Shown here piece after piece: positions 1 through 8,486 of a stretch of DNA of 64,000 bases. Below the pieces are notes generated by a model that saw nothing but the letters and a program-made list of their open reading frames with translations, had not been told where the DNA came from and searched no databases. The DNA is from Chryseobacterium salipaludis. Its GTDB lineage: Bacteria; Bacteroidota; Bacteroidia; Flavobacteriales; Weeksellaceae. Within the stretch, counting starts at the first letter, position 1. The number at the start of each line of letters is the position of its first letter. The position numbers were made by a program, and so were the translations under genes. The stretch is from positions 1 through 64,000 of the forward strand of contig NZ_JALHKS010000005.1 in the NCBI RefSeq assembly GCF_022968825.1, in the 5' to 3' direction.

Positions 1-221
1 GTAGAATAAATTCCATTCTTCTTTTGTGAAAAACTTATTTCGAAGTCATCTGTTATATCACTGCCCAAACGTTCATAACTCCCATAAAACACGCCGCGCT
101 CAACTCCGTGATCTCTGACTTCGCTTGCTGCGCTGGAAATAATATTTCCCTCAGCAGAAATATAGTGATCCCCTGCAGAAATTTTAATGTATTTACCTTT
201 TACAATTCTGGTACGAGACAT
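1..221 (-). CDS. T6SS cargo effector, N-terminal part only (cut by window edge)
   Basis: The first 73 residues of a protein whose remainder lies left of the window. It starts at the ATG at 221, two bases after the stop of a vgrG 3' fragment, the same position that cargo genes occupy in the two other cassettes. Its first ten residues, MSRTRIVKGK, are identical to those of the metalloprotease effector at 4487-5851, and similarity continues at spaced positions over about 55 residues (GxDxxxYS-like, then GVxYG-like). This suggests a shared N-terminal loading or marker module. The toxic domain cannot be seen, so no activity is assigned. The role as effector is inferred from position and from the shared N-terminus. 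Confidence 0.7.
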   Translation of the reverse strand, partial: MSRTRIVKGKYIKISAGDHYISAEGNIISSAASEVRDHGVERGVFYGSYERLGSDITDDFEISFSQKKNGIYS

Positions 222-223
222 AA

Positions 224-805
224 CTAATGATTTTTGCTTTTCTCACCACTGTTATTTTTTACTTCCTGCTGCGCATTCTTTGTGATGTTTTTGCTGGAAG
301 AAATTTCAATATCATCATGTGAAATCTCGTTTCTGTTTTGCTTTGTCTCACTATGCACATCACCCTCAATCATCTCCATCAGTTTCCCGGTGATGAACAC
401 GCTGACATCACCCATCACGGAGGTCATCTTCATGGCACCGACACTTTGGGTAGCATTCATTCCGATGGATTGTGAACTGTTCATGCCAATGGTCTCACTG
501 CTGTTCATTCCCACGCTCGTAGTCATATTCTCCCCCACATTAATATTCATGTTCTTGCAATTCAGCGTCATGGTTTCCGGCGCGGTGATGCTGATATTGC
601 TTCCCGTGGTATCCAAATGGATTTCATTGCCACTCGTATCGGTAATGACAATACTTTCATCTTCGGTGAAGATAATACGGTGGCCGCTTCGGGTCTGGAT
701 GGATTTAACGCGGTTATCAGAACCGCCTCCAAGACCCACCTGCCCGTGGAACATGCCACCCATCACAAAAGGCCGGTCCGGGTGGTTGTGCACAAAACCC
801 ACCAT
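224..805 (-). pseudogene. Orphan VgrG C-terminal fragment (cassette 3)
   Basis: Encodes about 193 residues nearly identical to residues 453-646 of the full VgrG at 5863-7803: the HNHPDRPFVMGGM segment, the GHRIIFTEDESIVITD strand region and the repeated beta-prism turns (NVGENMT, SVGMNSS). The reading frame is closed upstream by a TAG at about 833-835, and similarity to full vgrG stops just before the ATG at 805, so the gp27-like and OB domains are absent. The last 50 residues differ from the full copy. It cannot form a spike alone. It may be a recombination donor or relic carried with its cargo gene, which starts two bases downstream. It could still be translated as a small protein. Confidence 0.85.
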
Positions 806-965
806 GACCTGAGTGCATACTTTTACAATTCCCTACTAATTGTTTATAATGCATCTGTTAGGACAAATTAAATTAAGGCTTTCCTTAAAAAATGAAACTA
901 GCTCCATACAGGAAGTCGAAGCGAAAGTATTAATTCTTGAATACACATATTACAAGTTGAACCTT

Positions 966-1226
966 TTAATTTATCTGTTGCAATTTCCAACAGATGATAA
1001 ATGTTATAATTGATAGTGTAACACTAAAAAATATAGATTTAACTATTTGTTCTGTTGGCATATATTTGTGTCCGTCTTCTGTTGGAGGACTATAATAAAT
1101 GAAAATATTATAAAGTAAAAAAACAGATAGAATAAATACTAAAACCGCAACTATTGTTAGTTTAATAAAAAAACTCACACTTATTTTGAATTGATATAAC
1201 CGTAGTAATTTGTTCTGAAAAATCAT
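966..1226 (-). CDS. Small two-helix membrane protein in T6SS cassette 2
   Basis: An 86-residue protein with two hydrophobic stretches, at about residues 19-43 and 63-82, joined by a short polar loop with PPTEDGHKY. It has no family I recognise. It lies 108 bases downstream of a lipoprotein gene and upstream of the next vgrG fragment, so it sits in the immunity position of the cassette. Base composition is very AT-rich, like the other cargo genes. It could be a second immunity protein for the effector at 1786-3103, an orphan immunity gene left from a lost effector, or an unrelated membrane protein. No function is assigned. Confidence 0.55.
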   Translation of the reverse strand: MIFQNKLLRLYQFKISVSFFIKLTIVAVLVFILSVFLLYNIFIYYSPPTEDGHKYMPTEQIVKSIFFSVTLSIITFIICWKLQQIN

Positions 1227-1334
1227 AGCCGACGCTGTTATTTTCTTACCATAGGATTCTGCCTCCGTGTGTATAAATTAAGTTTTGTTTATCCCGTTAC
1301 TTCATAAAAGAACATAAAGGAAAATTTAGTCAAG

Positions 1335-1808
1335 TTATTTGTATATATTAATTTCATTTTTAGCTTTTGTGAGTTTTCCGTCAACCAAACAATTTCCTAA
1401 GAAACATCCTAAAAATTTTCCGCCGCCAAAATACGGTTCATTTTGAAACTCAGTAATGGTTATTGTTTCCCCATCAGAAAATATTATTTTTAAAAAATCT
1501 TTGGACTCTAGTTTAATATTGCCGGAAATTTTTAAATAATTTTCTTTAGAGAGCCTGAAGCCTGCGTCATTTATTTTCTTATTGTTCCTTGAGTGTTCAA
1601 TATTTAGATTTTTAAAAGATTTATCTTGATATTTTCCATTAAAAAATATAAGAATACTGTCACTAGCATTATAAATATTGATTTCACGTTCCTTTATACA
1701 CATTTGCTTTTTCTGCACAATATTTTTATTGTTTTTTACACATGAGCACATTGATAATATACAGATGATAATCAATAGAAAAATCTTACTTTGCTTTAAT
1801 ATAACCAT
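1335..1808 (-). CDS. Putative lipoprotein, candidate immunity protein to effector 2
   Basis: About 157 residues with a hydrophobic N-terminal signal ending in LSMCSC, a plausible lipobox, so the mature protein would be membrane-anchored and exposed to the periplasm. The rest is polar with predicted beta-rich segments and no domain I recognise. The chosen start at 1808 lies inside the 3' end of the effector gene (23-base overlap), which implies translational coupling; a start at 1829 would add seven residues. A lipid-anchored partner directly behind a T6SS cargo gene is the usual arrangement for an immunity protein against a toxin acting in the periplasm. The immunity role is inferred from position. 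Confidence 0.65.
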   Translation of the reverse strand: MVILKQSKIFLLIIICILSMCSCVKNNKNIVQKKQMCIKEREINIYNASDSILIFFNGKYQDKSFKNLNIEHSRNNKKINDAGFRLSKENYLKISGNIKLESKDFLKIIFSDGETITITEFQNEPYFGGGKFLGCFLGNCLVDGKLTKAKNEINIYK

Positions 1809-3103
1809 AATAATTTCTTTTAAAATCATCCATAGTAATTACACTTTGTAAATATTTATTATTAGTCCCCCAGGTATATACTTTAAAATTTAATGTATAA
1901 AAAATTCGACCATTTCCATCTAAATTCTGAATAGTCTGGATTGGGGTTTCTAAAACAACCCAATGGTACTCTAAAGAGAATAAATTCCATATTGTATCGG
2001 GGTCTGAAGCAATAAGATCAGAATCTATCATTAAAATTAATTTATACCCATCTGATATCTGCTTATTGATATCCTCTATCATTTGCCAAACAATTGGTAA
2101 AGGAAAGTTTTTTAACTTCTTTATAGGATTATAAATTCCATTTGACTCAACATCAGAATAACCTAAAAATTTTTCTGTTAATTCCATCATTAAAGGCGGC
2201 CAATTTATTGCTTGAAGTTCCTCATTACCACCTTTATAACTGTTATTATCGTGATTTCGTGTTCCAGCAAGCGCAATAAAATCCGCTAAAGGCATACCAC
2301 CTGTTCTATCAGGAAATCCTGTAGTCAATTTTTTTTTCAAGCAATTCTCCTGTTGGTTCAACTTTGTATTGGTTGGAATTGGAAACACCTTTCCTAAAAA
2401 GATTTTGTGTAAAAACCTTATATTCCTGTGGTTTTTCCTTAGCAAATAAATAAAAAATACAAGCCATTCCACATAAAGAAGTTGAGCTTTGATTAATTAG
2501 CCAAGGACTGTTAATTCGAGAATTTAACTCATTTTGAACTATTTGCCCGTCAAACCATCGGAACCTGTTGTGCATAAATATCGGAAATTTACCCTCGGAA
2601 TCTGCATTTTCTATAAATGCTCGCACCTCCATATTACTTCCACAGCATTCAGTGCTGGAGAAGCGAAGGTTTAGTTCCAAGCCGCGGCAATCTTTATTTT
2701 GGAGAATATTCTCTTCAACTACTCCAGTTTCTGGATGAGTAAATTTAAGTGCCCATCGAATATTATTAGGATTTTTCGGTTCTCCGTTCGTAAATTCTTT
2801 CGCTTTAAATCTATAGGTTTTATTAAATAATACACCTTTTTTCAAACTTGTTCCCGAGCCATCGTTCGCTGAACCATCATCAAGCTCACTATGGCATTCA
2901 ATTGTTTTCACTCTTGTTTCCTCAACTGATTTTCTAGCTTGGTTTACATCATGATTTACCTCTCCGCCAAAGCCGTTTTGCACTTGTCTTCCACCAGCTA
3001 CATTTCTTGTAAATCTGCTTTCTTCCAAAATACTTCCATTGGCATTACCTCTTATATTTTTAGCAAATACTTGAATTCTCCCTTTTTTAGACTGATTCTC
3101 CAT
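1786..3103 (-). pseudogene. T6SS cargo effector, cysteine-peptidase-like, frameshifted at an A9 run
   Basis: The gene starts at the ATG at 3103, ten bases after the stop of a vgrG 3' fragment. The first frame gives 264 residues and ends at a TGA just after a run of nine A (minus strand; T run at 2329-2337). Dropping one A joins it to an open frame running to 1786, giving about 438 residues. A middle segment (about residues 90-185) looks beta-rich. A segment with SLCGMAC places a possible catalytic Cys at 211, and YHWVVLE after the shift gives a possible His at 380, which resembles a papain-like or C39-like fold. That assignment is tentative. The truncated product would lack the His. A sequencing error, slippage control or true decay are all possible. 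Confidence 0.65.
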
Positions 3104-3113
3104 ATCAGTAAAT

Positions 3114-3752
3114 TTATGCGTTGTGTCCTTTCTCTCCAGACAAGTTATGTATTGTTGTCTCGCTATTCTGAATATAATCGCCGATAGCAGCAACTTCGAT
3201 AGCTTCTGAAGCATTTTTATGAATATCTGTAGCATCATAGATGAAATTTTCGGACGCCATATTCATGATGTTGGTCGCATTAAGATTATAGTTCATAGTA
3301 GCATTTTGCCAAATATTAGCTCCAGCAGTTTCGGTAATATTCATTCCTACTGTATTGCTCTGATTCTGCCCAACCGAAGTACTCTGATTATTGCCGATCG
3401 TAGAAGTCATATTCTTCCCCACATTAATATTCATATTCTTACAATTTAGTGTCATGGTCTCCGGTGCGGTAATGCTGATATTACTGCCGGTGGTATCCAA
3501 ATGGATTTCATTGCCACTCTTGTCGGTGATCACAATACTTTCATCTTCTGTGAAGATAATACGGTGGCCGCTTCTTGTCTGGATGGATTTAACGCGGTTA
3601 TCAGAGCCTCCACCCAGCCCCACCTGCCCGTGGAACATGCCACCCATCACAAAAGGACGGTCCGGGTGGTTGTGCACAAAACCCACCATTACTTGATCCC
3701 TAACTTGCAAGATGGCGACGTAACCACGGTTTTGTTGTAGATTTCTAAACAA
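3114..3752 (-). pseudogene. Orphan VgrG C-terminal fragment (cassette 2)
   Basis: About 200 residues that match the C-terminal third of the full VgrG at 5863-7803. Similarity begins around QNRGYVAI, slightly further upstream than in the fragment at 224-805, and ends at about 3732 on the DNA. The only in-frame ATG near the 5' end is at the internal Met of QVMVGF; the longer reading depends on a TTG at 3752. After the shared NVGxNMT segment the C-terminus is wholly different from the other two copies, rich in Asn and Ala, so this tip is specific to its own cassette. The cargo gene begins ten bases after its stop. It lacks the domains needed to trimerise into a spike. Confidence 0.85.
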
Positions 3753-3806
3753 TAAAGTCTAAAAAAAATCAGAAACTAAATTCTGATTTTTAAATTATTT
3801 AGAAGT

Positions 3807-4490
3807 TTATTTTATCTCCTTTACTTTACCAGTTTCTCCGTCAATTTTGTACTCAATAGGCTTCCAAATACTCGGTTCTCCTTCAGAACTTCTTGTTGCT
3901 TCTAAAAATTCATCTTCAGTTAATTTTTTTCCTTGAGTAATTAAAATCGTCCAAACAGAAATGTCTTTATCATATGTAATATCATATTTATTAGTTCCAT
4001 CTTCGTTTAATCTACCTTTACCAGTACTAATATTAATGTATTTCATTTTATGAAGAAAATTTAAAATATCCTGATATTTAATTTTGCCATAATGTTTATC
4101 TTCATCTACAGATTTAATTGGGTTTGCTTTCTCATCATAATATTCAGATTGCATTACTTTCACTGTTTCACTAATTCTTACTTCCTTTTTTTTGATATAT
4201 CCATTGGGATAAAATTCTTTGTACAAGAATAAAAATGATGGTTTTGGAAGCAATTCTGTTTGCATACCCATTTCATTATCTTCAGGTGGAACAATTGACA
4301 AAATAGTATAGCCATTTTTTAATTCTAATGTACCGTTACTTTCCTGATATTTTTTATACAATTCAAAATCAAATTTTTCAGCCATAATATTGGTTTTATT
4401 TTCACTTCCTTTTATGTTTGTTTTTTTTTCTTGTTGACACATAAATGTCAAAAAAAAGAACACTGGTAAATAAATAAGTCTTTTCATCAC
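3807..4490 (-). CDS. Putative lipoprotein, candidate immunity protein to the metalloprotease effector
   Basis: A 227-residue protein with an N-terminal hydrophobic stretch ending in LTFMC followed by polar residues, read as a relaxed lipobox; Cys18 would carry the lipid. The mature part is hydrophilic, with MORN-like wording around FYPNGYIKKKEV and a final segment reading YKIDGETGKVKEIK. Its start overlaps the stop of the effector gene by four bases (ATGA), strong evidence of coupled translation. Position and secretion signal point to an immunity protein that protects the periplasm from the zinc protease encoded just upstream. I do not recognise a named family. It is as AT-rich as its effector. 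Confidence 0.65.
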   Translation of the reverse strand: MMKRLIYLPVFFFLTFMCQQEKKTNIKGSENKTNIMAEKFDFELYKKYQESNGTLELKNGYTILSIVPPEDNEMGMQTELLPKPSFLFLYKEFYPNGYIKKKEVRISETVKVMQSEYYDEKANPIKSVDEDKHYGKIKYQDILNFLHKMKYINISTGKGRLNEDGTNKYDITYDKDISVWTILITQGKKLTEDEFLEATRSSEGEPSIWKPIEYKIDGETGKVKEIK

Positions 4491-5851
4491 GCAATTATCT
4501 TAGAATTTAATACTTTCCATTGCCATTTATATATACATATTCTTGGGATCGCTATATGATGACAATAATCCATAAGGTTGTTGGTTTTGTACGCTTCGTA
4601 TGTGTATTTTGCTTGAGTATTTCCATCAAAAGTATGTGGAAGTCCTAGAGCATGCATAAGTTCATGCGCTACAGTTTCTTTTGAATGTGTATTAAATTGA
4701 ACTGTAAAGGTGGTATTAAAATAAGAAAAACCATTTGTGTAACCAGAAATTTTTCCATTCTTCCACGATGGATAAATATCATCAATAAAAAAAACTTTAT
4801 AAAATTTATCATATTTACTTCCATATTTTTTTTTAAATTCTTTTTCCAAATAATCCTTTAATCCAATAGATTTACTAATATAATTTTTTCCACCTAGTTT
4901 CGTGCAAAATTTATTTATAAACGTATTATACAAGATATTACCTGTACAATCAATTGAGAAGTTATTTAAAATAGTAGGCTTTACGAGCGCTTGATTTAAG
5001 CATTCCGTAAAATATTGTTGGCTTCCTTGTTTAGAAACTCCAGATTTAATAATTCCATTAATATCTGTTTTTACTGAAACGAAAATTGTTGTAATAAGTT
5101 TTTGATGTTGTGTAGAATTAGGATGAATTTTCATTGCACCACAAATTTCTCCATCTGCTTTTACATATAATATTTGTTCTTTTGCGAAACTTTCTTTGCA
5201 AGTAATTTTTAGATAATTAAACTTGTCATATTTGCCTTTTCTAATATCACCAATTTCTTTTAAATTAAGCGATAAGTATTTTTCTGATTCCTCGTCTTTA
5301 AATTCTAAACTTAATTTCTTTGGCTTCTCTTGAATTTCAATTTTCAAATTAAACAACGCAGATTTTCCTTTCAAAAGGGTTAGAATAGGAATTGGATATA
5401 AGTAGGGTTTTTTATTTATTTTTTTCCACACCACTGAAAAACTGCTATAACTTTTCAACTTTTGGTCATACATATTCAGATCTTTGCGAAAATTGGTATT
5501 CCAGCTATTTCCATTTTTGAAGACAGTAACATTATCTGTTTCATAATATTTACCCATAATATTTCCGAACCAGTTATCTCCTTTTTGACCAGAATCTCCT
5601 GCACGAAGCCAATCAAATCCAAAGTCAGGATTATCTTTATATTTGTCATGGGGTCTAAATTTCACTAAACACTTGGCTTTTATTTCTCTACCAGATGGCT
5701 TTTCAGGATTTCCATAACTGACGCCTTTTGTTTTACCTTTTTCAGAAACCACTTCGGCAGCATAATCTATGATACTGGTTTCAGAGTACATATTATAATC
5801 TTTCCCGATAATCTCCGTAATTTTCCCTTTTACTATTCTTGTTCTACTCAT
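4487..5851 (-). CDS. T6SS cargo effector with metzincin-type zinc metallopeptidase domain
   Basis: 454 residues. The N-terminus (MSRTRIVKGK and about 55 following residues) matches the partial effector at 1-221 and probably marks the protein for loading on VgrG. The C-terminal part carries HELMHALGLPH at about residues 396-406, the HExxHxxGxxH zinc site of metzincins, and NNLMDY at about 424-429 fits the Met-turn. The middle 300 residues are Lys-rich with no domain I recognise. The gene starts 11 bases after the vgrG stop and overlaps the next lipoprotein gene by four bases. Protease activity follows from the motif; delivery by T6SS and the target are inferred. There is no signal peptide, as expected for VgrG-carried cargo. 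Confidence 0.8.
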   Translation of the reverse strand: MSRTRIVKGKITEIIGKDYNMYSETSIIDYAAEVVSEKGKTKGVSYGNPEKPSGREIKAKCLVKFRPHDKYKDNPDFGFDWLRAGDSGQKGDNWFGNIMGKYYETDNVTVFKNGNSWNTNFRKDLNMYDQKLKSYSSFSVVWKKINKKPYLYPIPILTLLKGKSALFNLKIEIQEKPKKLSLEFKDEESEKYLSLNLKEIGDIRKGKYDKFNYLKITCKESFAKEQILYVKADGEICGAMKIHPNSTQHQKLITTIFVSVKTDINGIIKSGVSKQGSQQYFTECLNQALVKPTILNNFSIDCTGNILYNTFINKFCTKLGGKNYISKSIGLKDYLEKEFKKKYGSKYDKFYKVFFIDDIYPSWKNGKISGYTNGFSYFNTTFTVQFNTHSKETVAHELMHALGLPHTFDGNTQAKYTYEAYKTNNLMDYCHHIAIPRICIYKWQWKVLNSKIIA

Positions 5852-5862
5852 TTTATAAAATC

Positions 5863-7803
5863 TTAATAGTTTTTAGACTTTTCTCCGCTGTTATTCTGCA
5901 CTTCTTCCTGAGCATGCCTGTTAATGGAAGCCTGCGAATTTGTTTCAATTCCCTGGTCCGAATTGACGATTGTTTTTCCTTTTGCGGTCTCACTATGCAC
6001 ATCTCCTTCAATCATTTCTGTAAGTTTCCCGGTAATAAACACACTCGCATCGCCCAGTACCGAGGTCATCTTCATCGCACCGATGCTTTGGGTAGCATTC
6101 ATTCCGATTGATTGTGAACTGTTCAGGCCAATGGTCTCACTGCTGTTCATTCCCACACTCGTGGTCATATTCTCACCCACATTAATATTCATGTTCTTGC
6201 AGTTAAGTGTCATGGTTTCGGGCGCGGTGATGCTGATATTGCTGCCGGTGGTATCCAAATGGATTTCATTGCCACTCTTGTCGGTGATGACAATACTTTC
6301 GTCTTCCGTAAAGATAATCCGATGGCCGCTTCGGGTCTGGATGGATTTAACGCGGTTATCAGAACCTCCACCCAGCCCCACCTGCCCGTGGAACATGCCA
6401 CCCATTACAAAAGGCCGGTCCGGGTGGTTGTGTACAAAACCGACCATCACCTGATCACCAACTTCCGGGATGGCGACATAACCTCTGTTTTGGGTGACCT
6501 GATCGGTGCCACCGGCATCGGGACTCATCATGCGGATAAAGCTGGTGGTGTCATGCAGCTGCCAGTCAAAGCGCACTGTAACTCTACCCTGGCCCTGTGG
6601 GTCTGTGTTGCTGATGACCGTAGCCATCTGCGGCTGAGCAGTGGGTGTGGTGAACTCCGGCTGGGGCAGATAGCCCGTATCGCTGGCAATGGCTTTAAAA
6701 CTGCCTTTGTATTTTCCCGTGGCATCCAGATCGTGGGTTACTTCGGTAATCATGATGCGCGTGAAGTAGGAGGTTTCGGTACTGTCGGTTTTGCGCATCT
6801 CCAGATCGCAGACACAACCCGGATACAGAAAAGGAATCGAAGTATCTCCGCTCACCGTAAAGACATCCACCGCGCGGTGCCCCCAGGCGCTCTGCTGGGA
6901 GCTGACCACATCCTGATCAGTCTGCGCTCTTAGGGGTGCTACCTGAAGCGAGCGGGTCTTGAAAATATCGTTGTTGTTTCTATAAGCCGTGCGCGCCAGA
7001 TCTGATTTATGGCTGGCCGGTGTTTCTCCTGAAGTAAGTTTTGTATGCTGAGAGGAATTATAGCCGTAGAACTCGGGCTTTATGTGCACAGCATTCAGGT
7101 CCACCTGAATGTTGCTCACATTACTGCCATAGTGCAGCGTCAGCGGCGCTTCAGGCGCGGGGAGTTTTCCTAAATGCAGTATTTCTCCGTCATAGTAGAA
7201 CTGCTCACCATAGGCCACGGCCATACGGCAGAGGTAATTGTAATGGGTTTCCTCATACTGCGCTGAATAAGGGATTTGGCAGTGGTCATTGGCCTCGATA
7301 CGGAAGTCAAACTTCTCACGGCTCAGCGCCTGATTAATGACTTCCCGGGCAATAATACTCATGTTCACACTCTGGTCACCGCCAAAGCTCTGGGTATGGG
7401 GCGCGGCGTCCATCAAAAGCGTAGGACTGCCGCCCGAGAGAATCACCGTGCCCAGGCCTCCTTTCTCTTGGCGGTAGCTTACTTTGGTGATCACCCCCAC
7501 AAAGGTGCGCTCGGGGCTGTCTTCCACCTCGCGGTATTTCTGAATCAGAGTAATGCGTTTGCCTAAAAAGCGGTTGGCACTCTGCAGCTGATGGTTTTCC
7601 TCAGCGCCCAGGGTATCGTGCGAGAGTTCGAGCTCAAAATGATGGTGGGTATGGCTGTACTGCTCCAGGCTTAAATGCCGGTAGTGCGAGATGACTCTAC
7701 CCTCGATAATCACCGAGAGTTTTACCTGGCGGTTGATGCCGCGCAGCTGATGCTCAGAAACAGCGCGCGCGGTGTGGGAGGATTTTAGGTTGAGGGAAGA
7801 CAT
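5863..7803 (-). CDS. vgrG: T6SS spike protein VgrG (TssI)
   Basis: A 646-residue spike protein that trimerises at the tip of the secretion tube and punctures target cells. The N-terminal two thirds resemble the gp27-like hub. An OB-type segment around residues 385-460 contains DPQGQGRVTVRFDW. From about 470 onward there are beta-prism repeats (GHRIIFTEDESIVITD, then alternating NVGENMT and SIGMNAT turns). The length is normal for Bacteroidetes VgrG. It is the only complete copy here; two fragments of its 3' third stand further downstream in front of other cargo genes. The first cargo gene begins 11 bases after its stop, so the metalloprotease is probably its present load. A 683-base gap separates it from tssD. 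Confidence 0.93.
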   Translation of the reverse strand: MSSLNLKSSHTARAVSEHQLRGINRQVKLSVIIEGRVISHYRHLSLEQYSHTHHHFELELSHDTLGAEENHQLQSANRFLGKRITLIQKYREVEDSPERTFVGVITKVSYRQEKGGLGTVILSGGSPTLLMDAAPHTQSFGGDQSVNMSIIAREVINQALSREKFDFRIEANDHCQIPYSAQYEETHYNYLCRMAVAYGEQFYYDGEILHLGKLPAPEAPLTLHYGSNVSNIQVDLNAVHIKPEFYGYNSSQHTKLTSGETPASHKSDLARTAYRNNNDIFKTRSLQVAPLRAQTDQDVVSSQQSAWGHRAVDVFTVSGDTSIPFLYPGCVCDLEMRKTDSTETSYFTRIMITEVTHDLDATGKYKGSFKAIASDTGYLPQPEFTTPTAQPQMATVISNTDPQGQGRVTVRFDWQLHDTTSFIRMMSPDAGGTDQVTQNRGYVAIPEVGDQVMVGFVHNHPDRPFVMGGMFHGQVGLGGGSDNRVKSIQTRSGHRIIFTEDESIVITDKSGNEIHLDTTGSNISITAPETMTLNCKNMNINVGENMTTSVGMNSSETIGLNSSQSIGMNATQSIGAMKMTSVLGDASVFITGKLTEMIEGDVHSETAKGKTIVNSDQGIETNSQASINRHAQEEVQNNSGEKSKNY

Positions 7804-7834
7804 AGGGAGGAGGTTTGGGGTTAAAGTTGAGGAG

Positions 7835-7942
7835 TGGTTGAGTCGTTCAGTGGTTGAGTTGTTGAGTTGTTCAGTTGTTCAGTTGTTTATTTGTTGATTT
7901 GTGTATTTGTTGATTTGTGTATCTGTTGATTTGTTAATTGAC
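7835..7942. repeat. Degenerate GTTGAGTTGTT / TTTGTTGATTTGTGTA tandem repeat
   Basis: Upstream of vgrG, the plus strand shows runs of imperfect units such as GTTGAGTTGTTCAGTTGTT and TTTGTTGATTTGTGTA repeated two or three times. A similar but shorter stretch is at 8975-9030, upstream of tssD. It is low-complexity and encodes nothing convincing. Its place in front of both secreted-component genes might be coincidence, or might influence transcription or recombination. Confidence 0.6.
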
Positions 7943-8287
7943 AAGGCGGTTAGGGTTAGCGTGTTATTTGGCTCAAAAATTCTATTAGCTTCTGTCTTAA
8001 TTAACTTTATAATTAAGTTTTGTTTAGCGCACAAAACATTGAACACTTTAAACAATTATTGCTAATAAAATTAAGGTATTATTTTTAATTACATAGCATA
8101 ATTTCAGATTCACTAGCTTTCGGGATACTGCCGCGCATGAATTGCACCTTTAATATGTAATTGGTCTTATGAAGATATCATGACAGTAAATAAAATTTGT
8201 CTTTTTCTTATTTCGATAAAAGTTCCGGCGGCAGCGGGATTGCCGCACTATATATTTAGCACAAAATGATTAGCGCTTCATCGCGCG

Positions 8288-8340
8288 AAAAAAACTTCCC
8301 GACCGGAGGACTACCAAGGCAGCCGGACCGTATCGGGAAG
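8288..8340 (-). terminator. Likely terminator downstream of tssD
   Basis: CTTCCCGA (8295-8302) pairs perfectly with TCGGGAAG (8333-8340), with an inner CCGG/CCGG match. On the minus strand the hairpin is followed by a run of seven T. It lies about 150 bases after the tssD stop, so it could end the tssD transcript and separate it from vgrG. The loop is long (30 bases), which lowers certainty. Confidence 0.55.
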
Positions 8341-8344
8341 CGGT

Positions 8345-8485
8345 TAACACAAATGATGAATGTTGTATGGCTGTATGCTTTAGGCTATATGCTCTAAGCG
8401 TTGCGTACTGCGTGTAGCGTATTGCCTACCACTTAAAGCGCGTAGTGCTGACTGCATATAGCTTATAGCTTACAGCTGCGTGCGG
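8345..8485. repeat. Imperfect GCTxTATGCTxTA-type repeat tract between vgrG and tssD
   Basis: The plus strand reads as a string of decayed, partly palindromic units (GCTGTATGCT, GCTATATGCT, GCATATAGCT, GCTTATAGCT and related). It ends at the tssD stop codon. No gene is seen. The rest of the 7804-8486 gap, apart from the repeat at 7835-7942 and the hairpin at 8288-8340, shows nothing recognisable. Confidence 0.5.
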
Positions 8486-8486
8486 C

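Noticed and set aside
234-812. Long plus-strand open frame opposite the vgrG fragment (also 3391-3696 and 5924-6454)
   Set aside because: These frames are antisense to vgrG sequence and recur only because the vgrG segments are homologous. Their translations have no domain and no sensible start context.
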